Shown here: piece by piece, positions 1 through 10,172 of the stretch | Numbering within the stretch: the stretch's first letter is position 1 | How the letters are laid out: every line of letters starts with the position of its first letter | Assembly: GCA_035293405.1 (NCBI GenBank) | Contig: DATDOE010000126.1 | Span: 1 to 64,000, forward strand | DNA from: Gp6-AA40 sp035293405 | Lineage (GTDB): Bacteria; Acidobacteriota; Vicinamibacteria; Vicinamibacterales; UBA2999 | DNA: 64,000 bases | Direction: 5' to 3' | Notes under the pieces: generated by a model | The model's database searches: none | What the model was told of the DNA's origin: nothing | What the model saw: only the letters and a program-made list of their open reading frames with translations | Made by a program: the position numbers and the translations under genes

Positions 1-141
1 GTCCACGACATGATCGTCGCGCTCGAGCGGCGCGGGTTCATCAGTCGAATTCCGCGCCAACCCCGGACGATCAGGCTGCTACTATCGGCAGACGAACTGC
101 CCGCCTTGCAACCGATCAAAACCACTGCGGCGGGGTACTAG
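1..141 (+). CDS. C-terminal fragment of LexA-type winged-helix protein
   Basis: The open frame runs in from the left edge and stops with TAG at 139-141, leaving 46 residues. The visible part contains LERRGFISR followed by a basic stretch ending in IRLLL, which matches the recognition-helix and wing end of LexA-like winged-helix domains found in small accessory regulators. Seen: frame, stop and motif. Inferred: a DNA-binding regulator; the start and most of the helix-turn-helix lie outside the window. The next gene begins five bases downstream, so the two are probably co-transcribed. Confidence 0.5.
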   Translation, partial: VHDMIVALERRGFISRIPRQPRTIRLLLSADELPALQPIKTTAAGY

Positions 142-145
142 GTGA

Positions 146-430
146 GTGATGAAGTTCCTGAAGCTCCCGCAACTGGCGACCCTAACACCACGCACGTTGA
201 TCGTTGCAGTCGCGGTCGGACTGATCGCGTGGACAGCCCTCACTGTCGCCGTCGCCACCAGCTACGCCCGTGACTACGCCAACGATGCATTTTGGGACGC
301 CAGTAATGACATCAGTGACGTCATTCACCGGAACGAGGCTCTTGAGAATCGAATCTCGGAGCTTGAAAACGACGTATCAGACCTGAAGCGGCAATTGTCA
401 GAGGTCGAATACACACTTCGTCTGCGATGA
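146..430 (+). CDS. small membrane-anchored coiled-coil protein
   Basis: A 94-residue protein with one hydrophobic segment at about residues 15-38 (LIVAVAVGLIAWTALTVAVA), then an acidic linker and a heptad-rich C-terminal half (about residues 60-92, ENRISELENDVSDLKRQLSE) that should form a coiled coil. It can start at GTG 146 or at the adjacent ATG 149. The likely topology is one inner-membrane anchor with a helical stalk. I do not recognise a family. It follows the LexA-like fragment by four bases, and its AT content is higher than that of the genes beyond 2600, which fits an accessory origin. Confidence 0.55.
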   Translation: MMKFLKLPQLATLTPRTLIVAVAVGLIAWTALTVAVATSYARDYANDAFWDASNDISDVIHRNEALENRISELENDVSDLKRQLSEVEYTLRLR

Positions 431-516
431 AGGGCTAGTGTCGCGTGCCGGTATGAGTGGCGGGCTGAGAGTCGAGCTGACGGTCGAACGATTCACTAGA
501 ATCGACGCACCGGTCA

Positions 517-1341
517 CTACTGACTGACGCGGCGACGGCTACTGGGGCGCGGATTATCAGCGGCGCGCCTTCTGTATCGCTGCCTTGGTTGGCCGGGCCA
601 ATACCAACGAACAATCTTGAAGTCTTCCCTGAGGGGATGCGTCTCGTGCTTCAGGTCGCGCAGCCCGACTCTGGCGGCGATGTATCTGGCTAGTTCGACC
701 TTTTCCTTATTGGCGTTCGGGCGTAGGTGAAAGTCTTGGTTGTGGAAGCCGACGGCACCCATCAGCACATCCGCTGCTTGCAGCAGGTCGGATTGTTTTG
801 AGTTCAGCGGTTCGACTCGCGTAACGACATCTCTCGTGGCGTTCAACTCTTTCCGTATGCCGTTATTCAGGGTGTAAAAGAGTTTCGCATAAGGGTCGCC
901 TTTAACTGGGCGCTCATCGATGAGCACTCGCAAGTCGCATTGATGCCTGAGCGGAAACTTTGCGAAATACCCCAGCAGCCAGTGGTAATAAAACTTGTAG
1001 AAACCGAGTTCGTCGTCCCCCTTGCTATATGCGCGGTATTCAGGCGCACGTCTGTCAAGGATGATGGCTTTGAACTGGAGCAGTTGCCGCCGTTTAGCTA
1101 GCGAAAAAAGCAGATCGACTAGGGACTTGTATTTGGTTAAACGTGGGCAGCCATGAACCTTGTGCCATTTGATTTCGTCGTGTATGCCTTCTCGTTGTCG
1201 CCAGTCTTTGATCTCGCGCTGCACGGTAAGAATGTCGTCGAGCGCGACGAGGATGGCACCGTAGACCGGATGTGGTTTTCCGCCGTCGGTATTGCTCTCA
1301 TCGCAATAGACGCGGAAGCCTTTGAGCTGCGAGCGGATCAC
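517..1341 (-). CDS. DUF3800 domain-containing protein
   Basis: The protein has the N-terminal DUF3800 signature YCDESN, followed by the usual pattern of a GAILVALDD strand, a helix with EIKWHKV, and a C-terminal block with LIDERP and QAADVLMGA. DUF3800 proteins have an RNase H-like fold with spaced acidic residues and are common in phages, islands and defence neighbourhoods; their function is mostly unproven. The frame is open further upstream, but I take GTG 1341 because it overlaps the TGA of the upstream gene (GTGA, 1338-1341), a standard translational-coupling arrangement. This gives 274 residues. It belongs to the accessory block left of the attachment-like site at 2298. Confidence 0.75.
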   Translation of the reverse strand: MIRSQLKGFRVYCDESNTDGGKPHPVYGAILVALDDILTVQREIKDWRQREGIHDEIKWHKVHGCPRLTKYKSLVDLLFSLAKRRQLLQFKAIILDRRAPEYRAYSKGDDELGFYKFYYHWLLGYFAKFPLRHQCDLRVLIDERPVKGDPYAKLFYTLNNGIRKELNATRDVVTRVEPLNSKQSDLLQAADVLMGAVGFHNQDFHLRPNANKEKVELARYIAARVGLRDLKHETHPLREDFKIVRWYWPGQPRQRYRRRAADNPRPSSRRRVSQ

Positions 1342-1607
1342 GGCCACAGCGACGGTATCCACAGGCCCGCAGCCTGACCGACGAGCCCACACACGATCAG
1401 CGTCCACCCCACCCGCAACCAACGCAAGCACCTGTCAGCATACGCCTTCGCTTCCGGCAGCGGCTTCCACCCCATGTCATCGCCGTGATGGCGCAAGACG
1501 TGACCTTCCGGTGTGATCCATGCCGCCAAGCCGTATCGCGCCAACATCACGACACCGACCATCTCCAGTGCAAGCCCGATGGTTGACACGATGTTGCCAA
1601 TGAGCAT
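1338..1607 (-). CDS. small two-segment membrane protein upstream of DUF3800 gene
   Basis: An 89-residue protein starting at ATG 1607. It has a hydrophobic segment at about residues 1-22 (MLIGNIVSTIGLALEMVGVV), a polar middle with HVLRHHGDDMGWKPLP, and a second hydrophobic segment near residues 66-83. A longer frame upstream is possible, but the hydrophobic start supports ATG 1607. Its stop overlaps the start of the DUF3800 gene, so the two are likely co-expressed. No family is recognised. A small membrane protein paired with a DUF3800 protein could be one functional unit, but that is only a guess from coupling. Confidence 0.5.
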   Translation of the reverse strand: MLIGNIVSTIGLALEMVGVVMLARYGLAAWITPEGHVLRHHGDDMGWKPLPEAKAYADRCLRWLRVGWTLIVCGLVGQAAGLWIPSLWP

Positions 1608-2297
1608 GTCGGGATGATCGCATGCCGGGCCGCAGGCTAGACTACTTCGGCGGGCACATTGGCGCGGGCGGACGGCACGAAACACGGAAGGCGACAGGGC
1701 TATGAGACACCGTGATACGGCCAGAGACAGACGCTACATTCTGTTCAGACGTGCGATGTTTACTGTGTGATGTCGAGCGCCACTCTGTACGACTTTTGTC
1801 TTCGACCACTCGGAGCGCTTCAAGTGGCCCGTGCGTATCGTATTCGCGCTGGCAGTGTTAGCGGCTCTTGCTAGCTATCTCGTCGAGCGTAGGAGCAAAC
1901 GAGGACGGCGCACCCTCCGCAATGGCGACATGCGGCAAGTGTGACGACGGCGACGCCACGATCCCAGTTTCTCTTTGAAATTTCACGAGCACGTTCACGG
2001 GCCACAAATTGGTCGGAGGCTGGGCCGCGGATTTTCAATCAGCCGGCGCCGGAAATTGGGCGCGAGTCACTATCACCTGTCTGTTGACGACCGTGCGGTT
2101 CCTCGGCCCCGTCACAACCCAAAGTCCGGACCGAGATCGACCCCAAGGCCGGACACCACACTGCTAGCCGAGCGACGGATCTTCGCGGGGGCAATCTGGG
2201 GGCTCAACTTGGCTGTGGTGCAGATTTCTCGGTTCTGACGGATCGCGATCATCAGAAATCGCTAGATGTGGGCCCGATCTGAAAACCCTGTCAAGAG
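1608..2297. other. non-coding or degraded island end
   Basis: About 690 bases without a convincing gene. One short frame near 1825-1945 encodes a hydrophobic segment followed by a basic tail but lacks a credible start. The 87-codon frame at 1975-2238 has a basic, arginine-rich composition without family features. I read the stretch as the decayed right end of the accessory segment. Confidence 0.4.
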
Positions 2298-2317
2298 CGA
2301 GTCCCCCTTCCGCACCA
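2298..2317 (+). other. tRNA 3'-end copy, candidate attachment site
   Basis: These 20 bases read like the end of a tRNA gene: half a T-loop (CGAGTC), a run of C for the T-stem, an acceptor strand CTTCCGC and ACCA. The bases just upstream (AAGAG) cannot pair with the T-stem and no D-arm is present, so this is not a working tRNA. A perfect tRNA 3' tail with nothing intact before it is what integration into a tRNA gene leaves at the far end of an element. The intact tRNA would lie to the left of the window. There is a slightly anticodon-loop-like CTGAAAA at 2279-2285. Confidence 0.4.
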
Positions 2318-2469
2318 CCTAAGTTGTGTCCACGCAATGTGCCCTGCGTTCCGTGGCGGACGAATCAGCAATGACGGTGCATGCCGCGATGGCAGGCGAT
2401 CGAACCGGCACTACTCGCGGCGGGAGCGAAGAGTACGAGCGGCGCGAGCTTTCCCGGCGTGCGGCTTGC

Positions 2470-2496
2470 GCGCCGAAGCGCAGAGCGCGAAGGCGG
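2470..2496. repeat. imperfect palindromic repeat, class B copy 1
   Basis: A 27-bp imperfect palindrome built around GCGCCGAAGCGC and GCGCGAAGGCGG. The same 27 bases with one substitution recur at 35520-35546, 33 kb away and also between genes. This is an interspersed REP-like element rather than coding sequence. Confidence 0.6.
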
Positions 2497-2556
2497 GAGC
2501 CGGCGCCGGTAGCCCGGCATGGCCGCGGCGCGATATACCACTTGTGCGTGGAATGG

Positions 2557-2576
2557 GGCGGGTCTAAAGACCCGCC
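2557..2576. repeat. palindromic repeat, class A copy 1
   Basis: The element GGCGGGTCTAAAGACCCGCC is a near-perfect 20-bp palindrome followed by TCTACG. Copies recur at 4441, 4500 and 33429. It sits in the 3' region of the minus-strand gene ending at 2599, so its hairpin could also act as a transcription stop there. Confidence 0.75.
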
Positions 2577-2598
2577 TCTACGACCTCAGCACTCAGGC

Positions 2599-2976
2599 TC
2601 ACTTCACGCGCTTGGCCACCAACTGCTCCGTCGCGATGTCGGCGACCTTGCGTGTGAGCGTGATCTCGTCAGCGGACGTCAGCTGACCGGCGTACTCGAT
2701 GCGGAACGGCATGCCCTGGAAGTTCGCGTTCTCGACAAACGAGATCTTGTCACCGTCGACCTTGCCGTCGGTGATCTTCGACTCGCCCACGAGGTTGCCC
2801 TTCGCGGTGCCCGTGAGCTCGGTGCCCTTCACCGCGAACTCGTAGGTGTATTGCTGCTCACCGGCATCGGTGTTGAACGTCGCACTCCACTTGCCGCTGA
2901 CATCGGCCGCGCGGACGCCGGCCAGCGAGACGACGACGAGCAGTGCCGACGCGAGAACCAATCGACGCACTGTCAT
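2599..2976 (-). CDS. exported beta-rich protein of unknown function
   Basis: A 125-residue protein with a clear signal peptide (residues 1-23, MTVRRLVLASALLVVVSLAG, cleaved near VRA). The mature part begins with VSGKWSATF and alternates short hydrophobic strands and glycines (GTELTGTAKG, GKVDGDKISF), resembling the lipocalin-like small beta-barrel proteins often seen in acidobacterial genomes. ATG 2976 is chosen because a strong GGAGGAG ribosome site lies directly upstream and the signal peptide starts there; the longer frame upstream is not hydrophobic. Ligand and role are unknown. Confidence 0.75.
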   Translation of the reverse strand: MTVRRLVLASALLVVVSLAGVRAADVSGKWSATFNTDAGEQQYTYEFAVKGTELTGTAKGNLVGESKITDGKVDGDKISFVENANFQGMPFRIEYAGQLTSADEITLTRKVADIATEQLVAKRVK

Positions 2977-2993
2977 GTCACTCCTCCGATTCC

Positions 2994-3551
2994 TTACGTG
3001 AACGACCTCGTGAACAACGCCTCGATGGCGCGAGCGCTGTTGTCGCGCAGCGTGCGCGTCCCGGTTCCGGTGAAGTGCGGATGCGTGATCACAGGGGCCG
3101 ACGCCGCGTCGAGTGACTGCCACGCCTCGCCGGTCCAATGCGACCAGCCGTCACGCTCCTGGTCGAACACGTACAGCGGCTTGTTACACAGCTTCGCGAA
3201 CTCGGCGCCCCAGCCCGTCCCACCACGCACCGTACCGTCCTCGAGGATCGAGCCGATGACGTAGATCTCCTGGCCGTTGTTCACCTGATACCACAGCGTC
3301 TGCAGGACCTTCCGCAGGATCGGCCCCTCGGTATAGCGCCGGTGCATGAGGCGGGAGACGTACTCAAGGCTCACGTCGCCGGCCAGAAGCTCCTCATGAT
3401 TGAGGACCCGCACGCCACGGTGCCGGTCGATCTTGTGGCCGTCGAAGGTGAAGTGCACCTCTTCGACCCCATGACGTTCAGCGCATGCACCAAAGGTGGC
3501 CTCGGCGCCGGGCGCGCCGCCACTGAAGAGAATGCAGTCGGACGGTTTCAT
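2994..3551 (-). CDS. SLOG/Rossmann-like predicted nucleotide-binding protein
   Basis: A 185-residue cytoplasmic protein. The N-terminus reads ILFSGGAPGAEATFG, a glycine-rich loop after a hydrophobic strand as in SLOG-superfamily proteins (DprA/LOG/YpsA relatives and putative molybdenum-carrier proteins). A second glycine-rich turn occurs at VRGGTGWGAEFAK, followed by a strand KPLYVFDQ. These features suggest nucleotide or nucleotide-derivative binding. It ends 18 bases before the start of the exported protein gene at 2976 and is divergent from the zinc-ribbon gene, with only 18 bases between the two start codons. Family assignment is from motif pattern only. Confidence 0.65.
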   Translation of the reverse strand: MKPSDCILFSGGAPGAEATFGACAERHGVEEVHFTFDGHKIDRHRGVRVLNHEELLAGDVSLEYVSRLMHRRYTEGPILRKVLQTLWYQVNNGQEIYVIGSILEDGTVRGGTGWGAEFAKLCNKPLYVFDQERDGWSHWTGEAWQSLDAASAPVITHPHFTGTGTRTLRDNSARAIEALFTRSFT

Positions 3552-3569
3552 CGGTGGGATGATAGCGCG

Positions 3570-4232
3570 ATGTCAGGCTCCCGCGTGTATCGCGCCGGTG
3601 AATCCGTCGAGGACGCCTGCCGGGCATGCAAGGTCGACCGCATCCACACGGTGATCGTCGTCGACGCCGCCGGCCGGCCCATCCGCGTGCAGTGCGACTA
3701 TTGCGACAGCCAGCACAATTTTCGGGGAGGCCCGAGGTTCGACGCGCAGGCCTCGTCGCGCCCCGCGGCCGCCGCCAGCACGAGTACCGGCACCAGCTCG
3801 ACGCGCTCGACACACACCCCATCCGACCCGTTCCCTCTCGTCAGTGATCGCGAAAGGACCGCGCCGCCCATGACGCTGCATGATCGCCCCGAGGATCTCG
3901 AGCTGCTGCTTCGCCGCATCATCCGCGAGGAAGCCGGCATCACACCGGTGGCCCCGGCTCAGAAATGGCGCGGCGGCACGATGGCCCTGCGGCCGGGCAC
4001 GCCGGGCCTGCAGGAAAAGACGTGGCCCATCGAGACCTTCTTCCACAAGGTCGTCATGCTGCGCAATCGCCTGCGCACGCTCGAACAGCAGGTCAACGCC
4101 TCGGACCTGCCAGACGATGTGAAGGTGAAGCTGCAGGGGTATGTGAGCGGCTGCTACGGATCGCTGACCAGCTTCAACATCCTCTTCGCCGAAGAGGACG
4201 ATCAGTTCAAAGGCGGCGGCGGAGGCGATTGA
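3570..4232 (+). CDS. zinc-ribbon N-terminal protein, unknown function
   Basis: A 220-residue protein with a CxxC pair at about residues 17-20 (CRAC) and another at about 42-45 (CDYC), spaced as in a zinc ribbon, with a hydrophobic strand THTVIVVD-like segment between them. A Ser/Thr/Ala-rich, low-complexity linker (about 60-90) leads to a helical C-terminal half containing TFFHKVVMLRNRLRTLEQ and ending in an acidic, glycine-rich tail. ATG 3570 gives the complete zinc knuckle; the longer frame upstream is antisense to the SLOG-like gene. The architecture (metal knuckle, linker, helical domain) suggests nucleic-acid or protein binding, but I recognise no named family. Confidence 0.65.
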   Translation: MSGSRVYRAGESVEDACRACKVDRIHTVIVVDAAGRPIRVQCDYCDSQHNFRGGPRFDAQASSRPAAAASTSTGTSSTRSTHTPSDPFPLVSDRERTAPPMTLHDRPEDLELLLRRIIREEAGITPVAPAQKWRGGTMALRPGTPGLQEKTWPIETFFHKVVMLRNRLRTLEQQVNASDLPDDVKVKLQGYVSGCYGSLTSFNILFAEEDDQFKGGGGGD

Positions 4233-4399
4233 CCGAAGCCGGCCGTCGGACGCGCGGTCCGCTTCCCGCGATGCCAGCCGCCGTACCACGCGGCCGGCAC
4301 CATGACGACGATGCCGGCGATCCAGAACCACAACGGCTGGTCGGCGTCGCGAATGGCCACCATGGCCCAGATGGTCATCGCCATCTGAATGGCGCCCAT
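4202..4399 (-). CDS. small single-pass membrane protein
   Basis: A 65-residue frame from ATG 4399 with a hydrophobic N-terminus (about residues 5-16) and a strong segment at 22-40 (PLWFWIAGIVVMVPAAWYGG), followed by a basic and then proline-rich tail. It converges with the zinc-ribbon gene and overlaps its last 31 bases. There is no strong ribosome site and no recognised family, so the call rests on the membrane-like composition. Confidence 0.4.
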   Translation of the reverse strand: MGAIQMAMTIWAMVAIRDADQPLWFWIAGIVVMVPAAWYGGWHRGKRTARPTAGFGQSPPPPPLN

Positions 4400-4440
4400 G
4401 ATCGTCGCGTCCGCTTCTTGACGTTTCTTGCGATACAGAA

Positions 4441-4519
4441 GGCGGGTCTAAAGACCCGCCTCTACACGTCGGAGGAGATCGTGCGCCTTCCTTCGTAGAG
4501 GCGGGTCTTTAGACCCGCC
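4441..4519. repeat. inverted pair of class A palindromes
   Basis: Two copies of the 20-bp palindrome face each other. The left copy (4441-4460) is followed by TCTAC and the right copy (4500-4519) is preceded by GTAGA, so the pair forms a larger inverted repeat with about 39 bases between the hairpins. This head-to-head arrangement resembles the BIME organisation of REP elements. It occupies most of the gap before the GH63-type gene. Confidence 0.75.
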
Positions 4520-4627
4520 TGGCAATAGCAGGCACCGATCCAGATTGACGTTGCGTCCGCAAGCGAACACGATGTGCTTGTACGCTAGCGAGGCTGAGTC
4601 GCCTCGTCTGTCGAGCGACACTCCCAC

Positions 4628-7318
<2,691 letters not shown>

Positions 7319-7321
7319 GTA

Positions 7322-7409
7322 CGTAGGGTCCGCCTTCAGGCGACCAAGGTCAGACAGTCGTAGGGTCCGCCTTCAGGCGGACCAGGGCCGGCTGAAGCCG
7401 GCCCCTACG
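7322..7409. repeat. cluster of three short palindromes
   Basis: Three hairpins lie in the 104-base convergent gap: a decayed GTCCGCCTTCAGGCG(AC) copy at about 7328-7345, an intact GTCCGCCTTCAGGCGGAC at about 7365-7382, and GGGCCGGCTGAAGCCGGCCC at 7385-7404. The first two are preceded by CGTAGG and the last is followed by CTACG, the same flank as the class A palindromes. They probably also terminate both genes. Confidence 0.75.
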
Positions 7410-7422
7410 TTGCTATGTCGAT

Positions 7423-9849
7423 CTACTGCTCCGGATGCAGCGCCTCCGCGAGCGCCATACGGGTGCCGCGGCGCGCGGGCATGAACGAGGCCAGCATCGC
7501 GACGAGGAGCAGCACCAGCGCCGCGATCCCGAACGTAGACGGATCGCGCGGCTCGGTCTCGTAGAGCAGCGCCTGCAGCACGCGCGTCACGCCCCCGGCC
7601 ACGACCAGCCCGATGACGAGGCCGATCAGCGTGAGGCGAAAGGCCTGGCCGATAATCAGCCGGAAGACCATGCCGCTCGTGGCGCCCATCGCCAGCCGCA
7701 CGCCGATCTCCTGCATGCGCTGCCCCACTGAGTAGGCCATCACGCCGTAGACGCCAACACCCGCAAGCAGAATCGCCATCAACGCAAAGGCGACGAGCAG
7801 CGTCATGATCACGCGCGGGCGGGCAATCGTGAACGCCACCACGTCGTCCATGGGTTGAACATCGGCCACCGGCAGCTCGGGATCGAGCGAGTGAACCGCG
7901 GCAGTCACACCGGGCGCGAGCGACATTGGATTGAGCGTGGTGCGGATCACAAACGTCATCGAGCCGACCGTCAGCTGCCGGTGCGGGATGTAGACCATCG
8001 GAAAGATCTCGCCTTCGAGGGACGCGATCTTGATGTCCTTGACCACGCCGATGATCTCGTACGGCGGGCCGGCGTTGCCGATGAACACGTCGATGCGCTT
8101 GCCGATGGGGCTCTCGCCGGCGAAGGCGCGCCGGACCAGGCCCTCGCTGACGATTGCCACGCGAGGCGAGTCGATCTGATCCGCAGGCGTGAAATCACGC
8201 CCCGCCACCTGCGCGATGCCCATCGTCTTGAAGAAGTTGGGCGTGACCGGCCTCACATCGGTCGACGGGCCCTGTCCTGGGGCAGGAACCGGCTGGTCAC
8301 TGCGGTAGAAGCCAGTCCGCATGCCACCGCCCCGGGCCATCGGAAGAAAGGTGACACCCGCGGCCTGCTCGACACCTGGGAGCTCGGCGATCCGCGCCAG
8401 GGCGTCGGTGTAGAAGGTGGCGATCTGACGAGGCGTGGGATATCGGATGCCCGGCGTCTGCACGCGCGCGGTGAGAAGGCCTTCGGATCTGAACCCGGGA
8501 TCGATGTTCTGCAAACGAATGAAGCTGCGGATGAGCAGACCCGCGCTCACGAGCAGGACCAGCGAGACGGCGACCTCCGCGACCACCAGCCCGCCGAGGA
8601 TTCGGCGCGACCTGCGCCCTCCACCGTGACGGCCTCCTTCGCGCAGCGACTCATTGACCGAACCCGACGTGATGATGGCCGGCACGAAACCGAACAGCAG
8701 GCCCGTGGCAAGAGCGATGGCCATGGTCACGCCCAACATCGGCAGGTCGAGCGCAACTTGATCGAGCCGCGGCACTGGAATCCGGTCCGCGACCAGCGCG
8801 AGCAACCCGCGATGCAGCGCGAACGCCAATGCCAGTCCCGCGACCCCGCCCGCGGCGCCGAGCAGCAGGCTCTCGCTGAGTAACTGCGCGAGCAAGCGCC
8901 GGCGCTTCGCGCCAAGCGCGGCGCGAATGCCGAGCTCGCGCTGACGCACGGTGCTTCGTGCCAGGAGCAGGTTGGCGACGTTGACGCACGCAATCAGCAG
9001 CACGAGGAGCACGGCGCCGGTGAGGATCAGCAGTGCGGGCCGAATCTGTTCGACCATCTGCTCATGCACGGGCACCAGAAGAGCCGACCAGCCGGTGTTG
9101 AGCCGGGGCGCCTCTTTCTCGCGCGCCGTCATGATGTTTCGCATGTCGCTGCGAGCCTGCTCCAGCGTCACGCCGTCGCGAAGCCGCGCGATTCCGTAGG
9201 ACGTCCCTCGGCCCTGGGCCGCGCGAAGGCGTTCCATGACCCAGCCGTAAGGAATGAGAAATGCCGCCTTCTGACCGACCACGGTAAAGCCGTCAGGCAT
9301 CACGCCCACAATCGTGCGCGGCCGTCCGTTCGCGCCGATCGTGGTGCCGATGACGTCGGACCTCCCACCAAGCCGCGTCTGCCAGAAGTCGTGGCTGACG
9401 ATGATGACCTGGTCGCTGCCCTGCTCGTCCTCGCGCGACGTGTACGCGCGGCCGAGTGCAGGCTGGACGCCGAGTACCGAAAACAGATCTGAGGAGGCGA
9501 AGAGGCCCTCGATCTCCGCCGGCGAGTTCCCGATCATCAGGCTCAATCGCGCCGGGCCGACCATCCCCAGGTTCTCGAATGAGCGCTGCCGTTCGCGCCA
9601 GGCGACGAAGTTGGCCTGCCCGATGACGTTCCGCCCGATGTTCCGGCCCGGATTGGTCTCCCACACCGTGACGACCCGATCCGGATCGCGATATGGGAGC
9701 GGCTCGAGCATGACACCACGGACGATGCTCAGGGTCGCCGAGGTGGCGCCGATGCCAAGTGCGAGCGCGAGAATCGCGGGGATGGTGAATCGCGGGGCCC
9801 GCACGAAGGACCGCAGTGCGAACCGGAGATCTTGTATCAGCGTGGCCAT
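7423..9849 (-). CDS. ADOP-type ABC transporter permease (MacB/FtsX)
   Basis: An 808-residue inner-membrane protein. It has a short cytosolic lead (LIQDLRFALRSFVRAPRFT), TM1 followed by a MacB-type periplasmic core domain (about 40-260), three TM helices of a first FtsX domain (about 275-400), a second MacB core (about 430-650) and a second FtsX domain near the C-terminus. This duplicated single-chain layout is the acidobacterial duplicated orphan permease family. The motif RQRELGIRAALGA in the first half and QEIGVRLAMGA in the second are the coupling-helix signatures that meet an ATPase. No ATPase gene is nearby, which is normal for this family. The substrate is unknown. Confidence 0.9.
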   Translation of the reverse strand: MATLIQDLRFALRSFVRAPRFTIPAILALALGIGATSATLSIVRGVMLEPLPYRDPDRVVTVWETNPGRNIGRNVIGQANFVAWRERQRSFENLGMVGPARLSLMIGNSPAEIEGLFASSDLFSVLGVQPALGRAYTSREDEQGSDQVIIVSHDFWQTRLGGRSDVIGTTIGANGRPRTIVGVMPDGFTVVGQKAAFLIPYGWVMERLRAAQGRGTSYGIARLRDGVTLEQARSDMRNIMTAREKEAPRLNTGWSALLVPVHEQMVEQIRPALLILTGAVLLVLLIACVNVANLLLARSTVRQRELGIRAALGAKRRRLLAQLLSESLLLGAAGGVAGLALAFALHRGLLALVADRIPVPRLDQVALDLPMLGVTMAIALATGLLFGFVPAIITSGSVNESLREGGRHGGGRRSRRILGGLVVAEVAVSLVLLVSAGLLIRSFIRLQNIDPGFRSEGLLTARVQTPGIRYPTPRQIATFYTDALARIAELPGVEQAAGVTFLPMARGGGMRTGFYRSDQPVPAPGQGPSTDVRPVTPNFFKTMGIAQVAGRDFTPADQIDSPRVAIVSEGLVRRAFAGESPIGKRIDVFIGNAGPPYEIIGVVKDIKIASLEGEIFPMVYIPHRQLTVGSMTFVIRTTLNPMSLAPGVTAAVHSLDPELPVADVQPMDDVVAFTIARPRVIMTLLVAFALMAILLAGVGVYGVMAYSVGQRMQEIGVRLAMGATSGMVFRLIIGQAFRLTLIGLVIGLVVAGGVTRVLQALLYETEPRDPSTFGIAALVLLLVAMLASFMPARRGTRMALAEALHPEQ

Positions 9850-9966
9850 TGACGCCTGCTCCTGAAGTGTTCGGGTTGTGGGACTGAGACCCGACTGCGT
9901 AGGCCTGGTCCCGTTGTGTGGACCCGGCGCGTACGAATAGACGACTCGATGGCCGCGTTAGTTGTC

Positions 9967-10155
9967 CTAGGGTCTCATGCTGGGTCGTCGCCCGGTGCGC
10001 TCAGGATCCGCGCCCGGCGGTGGATGTGTGGGCTGTGCGATCGGCGTCTCGGGCTCATTGGCGGCGCGCGCGCGGCGGTCCTTGAAGAACAGCACGATGG
10101 CGACGATCACGCCGACGAGCGCGACAAAGAGTGGGAAGAGCTCGAAGAGGAGCAC
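9967..10155 (-). CDS. small membrane protein downstream of HtrA
   Basis: A 62-residue frame from GTG 10155 with one strong transmembrane segment (about residues 3-25, LFELFPLFVALVGVIVAIVL), a basic stop-transfer FKDRRAR, and a proline-rich cytosolic tail. It begins 17 bases after the stop of the HtrA-type gene on the same strand, so it may be in that transcript. No family is recognised; the call rests on composition and position. Confidence 0.45.
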   Translation of the reverse strand: MLLFELFPLFVALVGVIVAIVLFFKDRRARAANEPETPIAQPTHPPPGADPERTGRRPSMRP

Positions 10156-10172
10156 GGCTCGGACTGACCCGG

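Noticed and set aside
1975..2238. 87-codon plus-strand frame
   Set aside because: Arginine/proline-rich, no ribosome site and no recognisable fold, in a decayed region.
2270..2317. Functional tRNA gene
   Set aside because: Only the 3' tail is tRNA-like; the T-stem does not pair and the D-arm and 5' acceptor strand are absent.
2326..3264. 312-codon plus-strand frame
   Set aside because: It runs through a palindromic repeat and is antisense to two better-supported genes.
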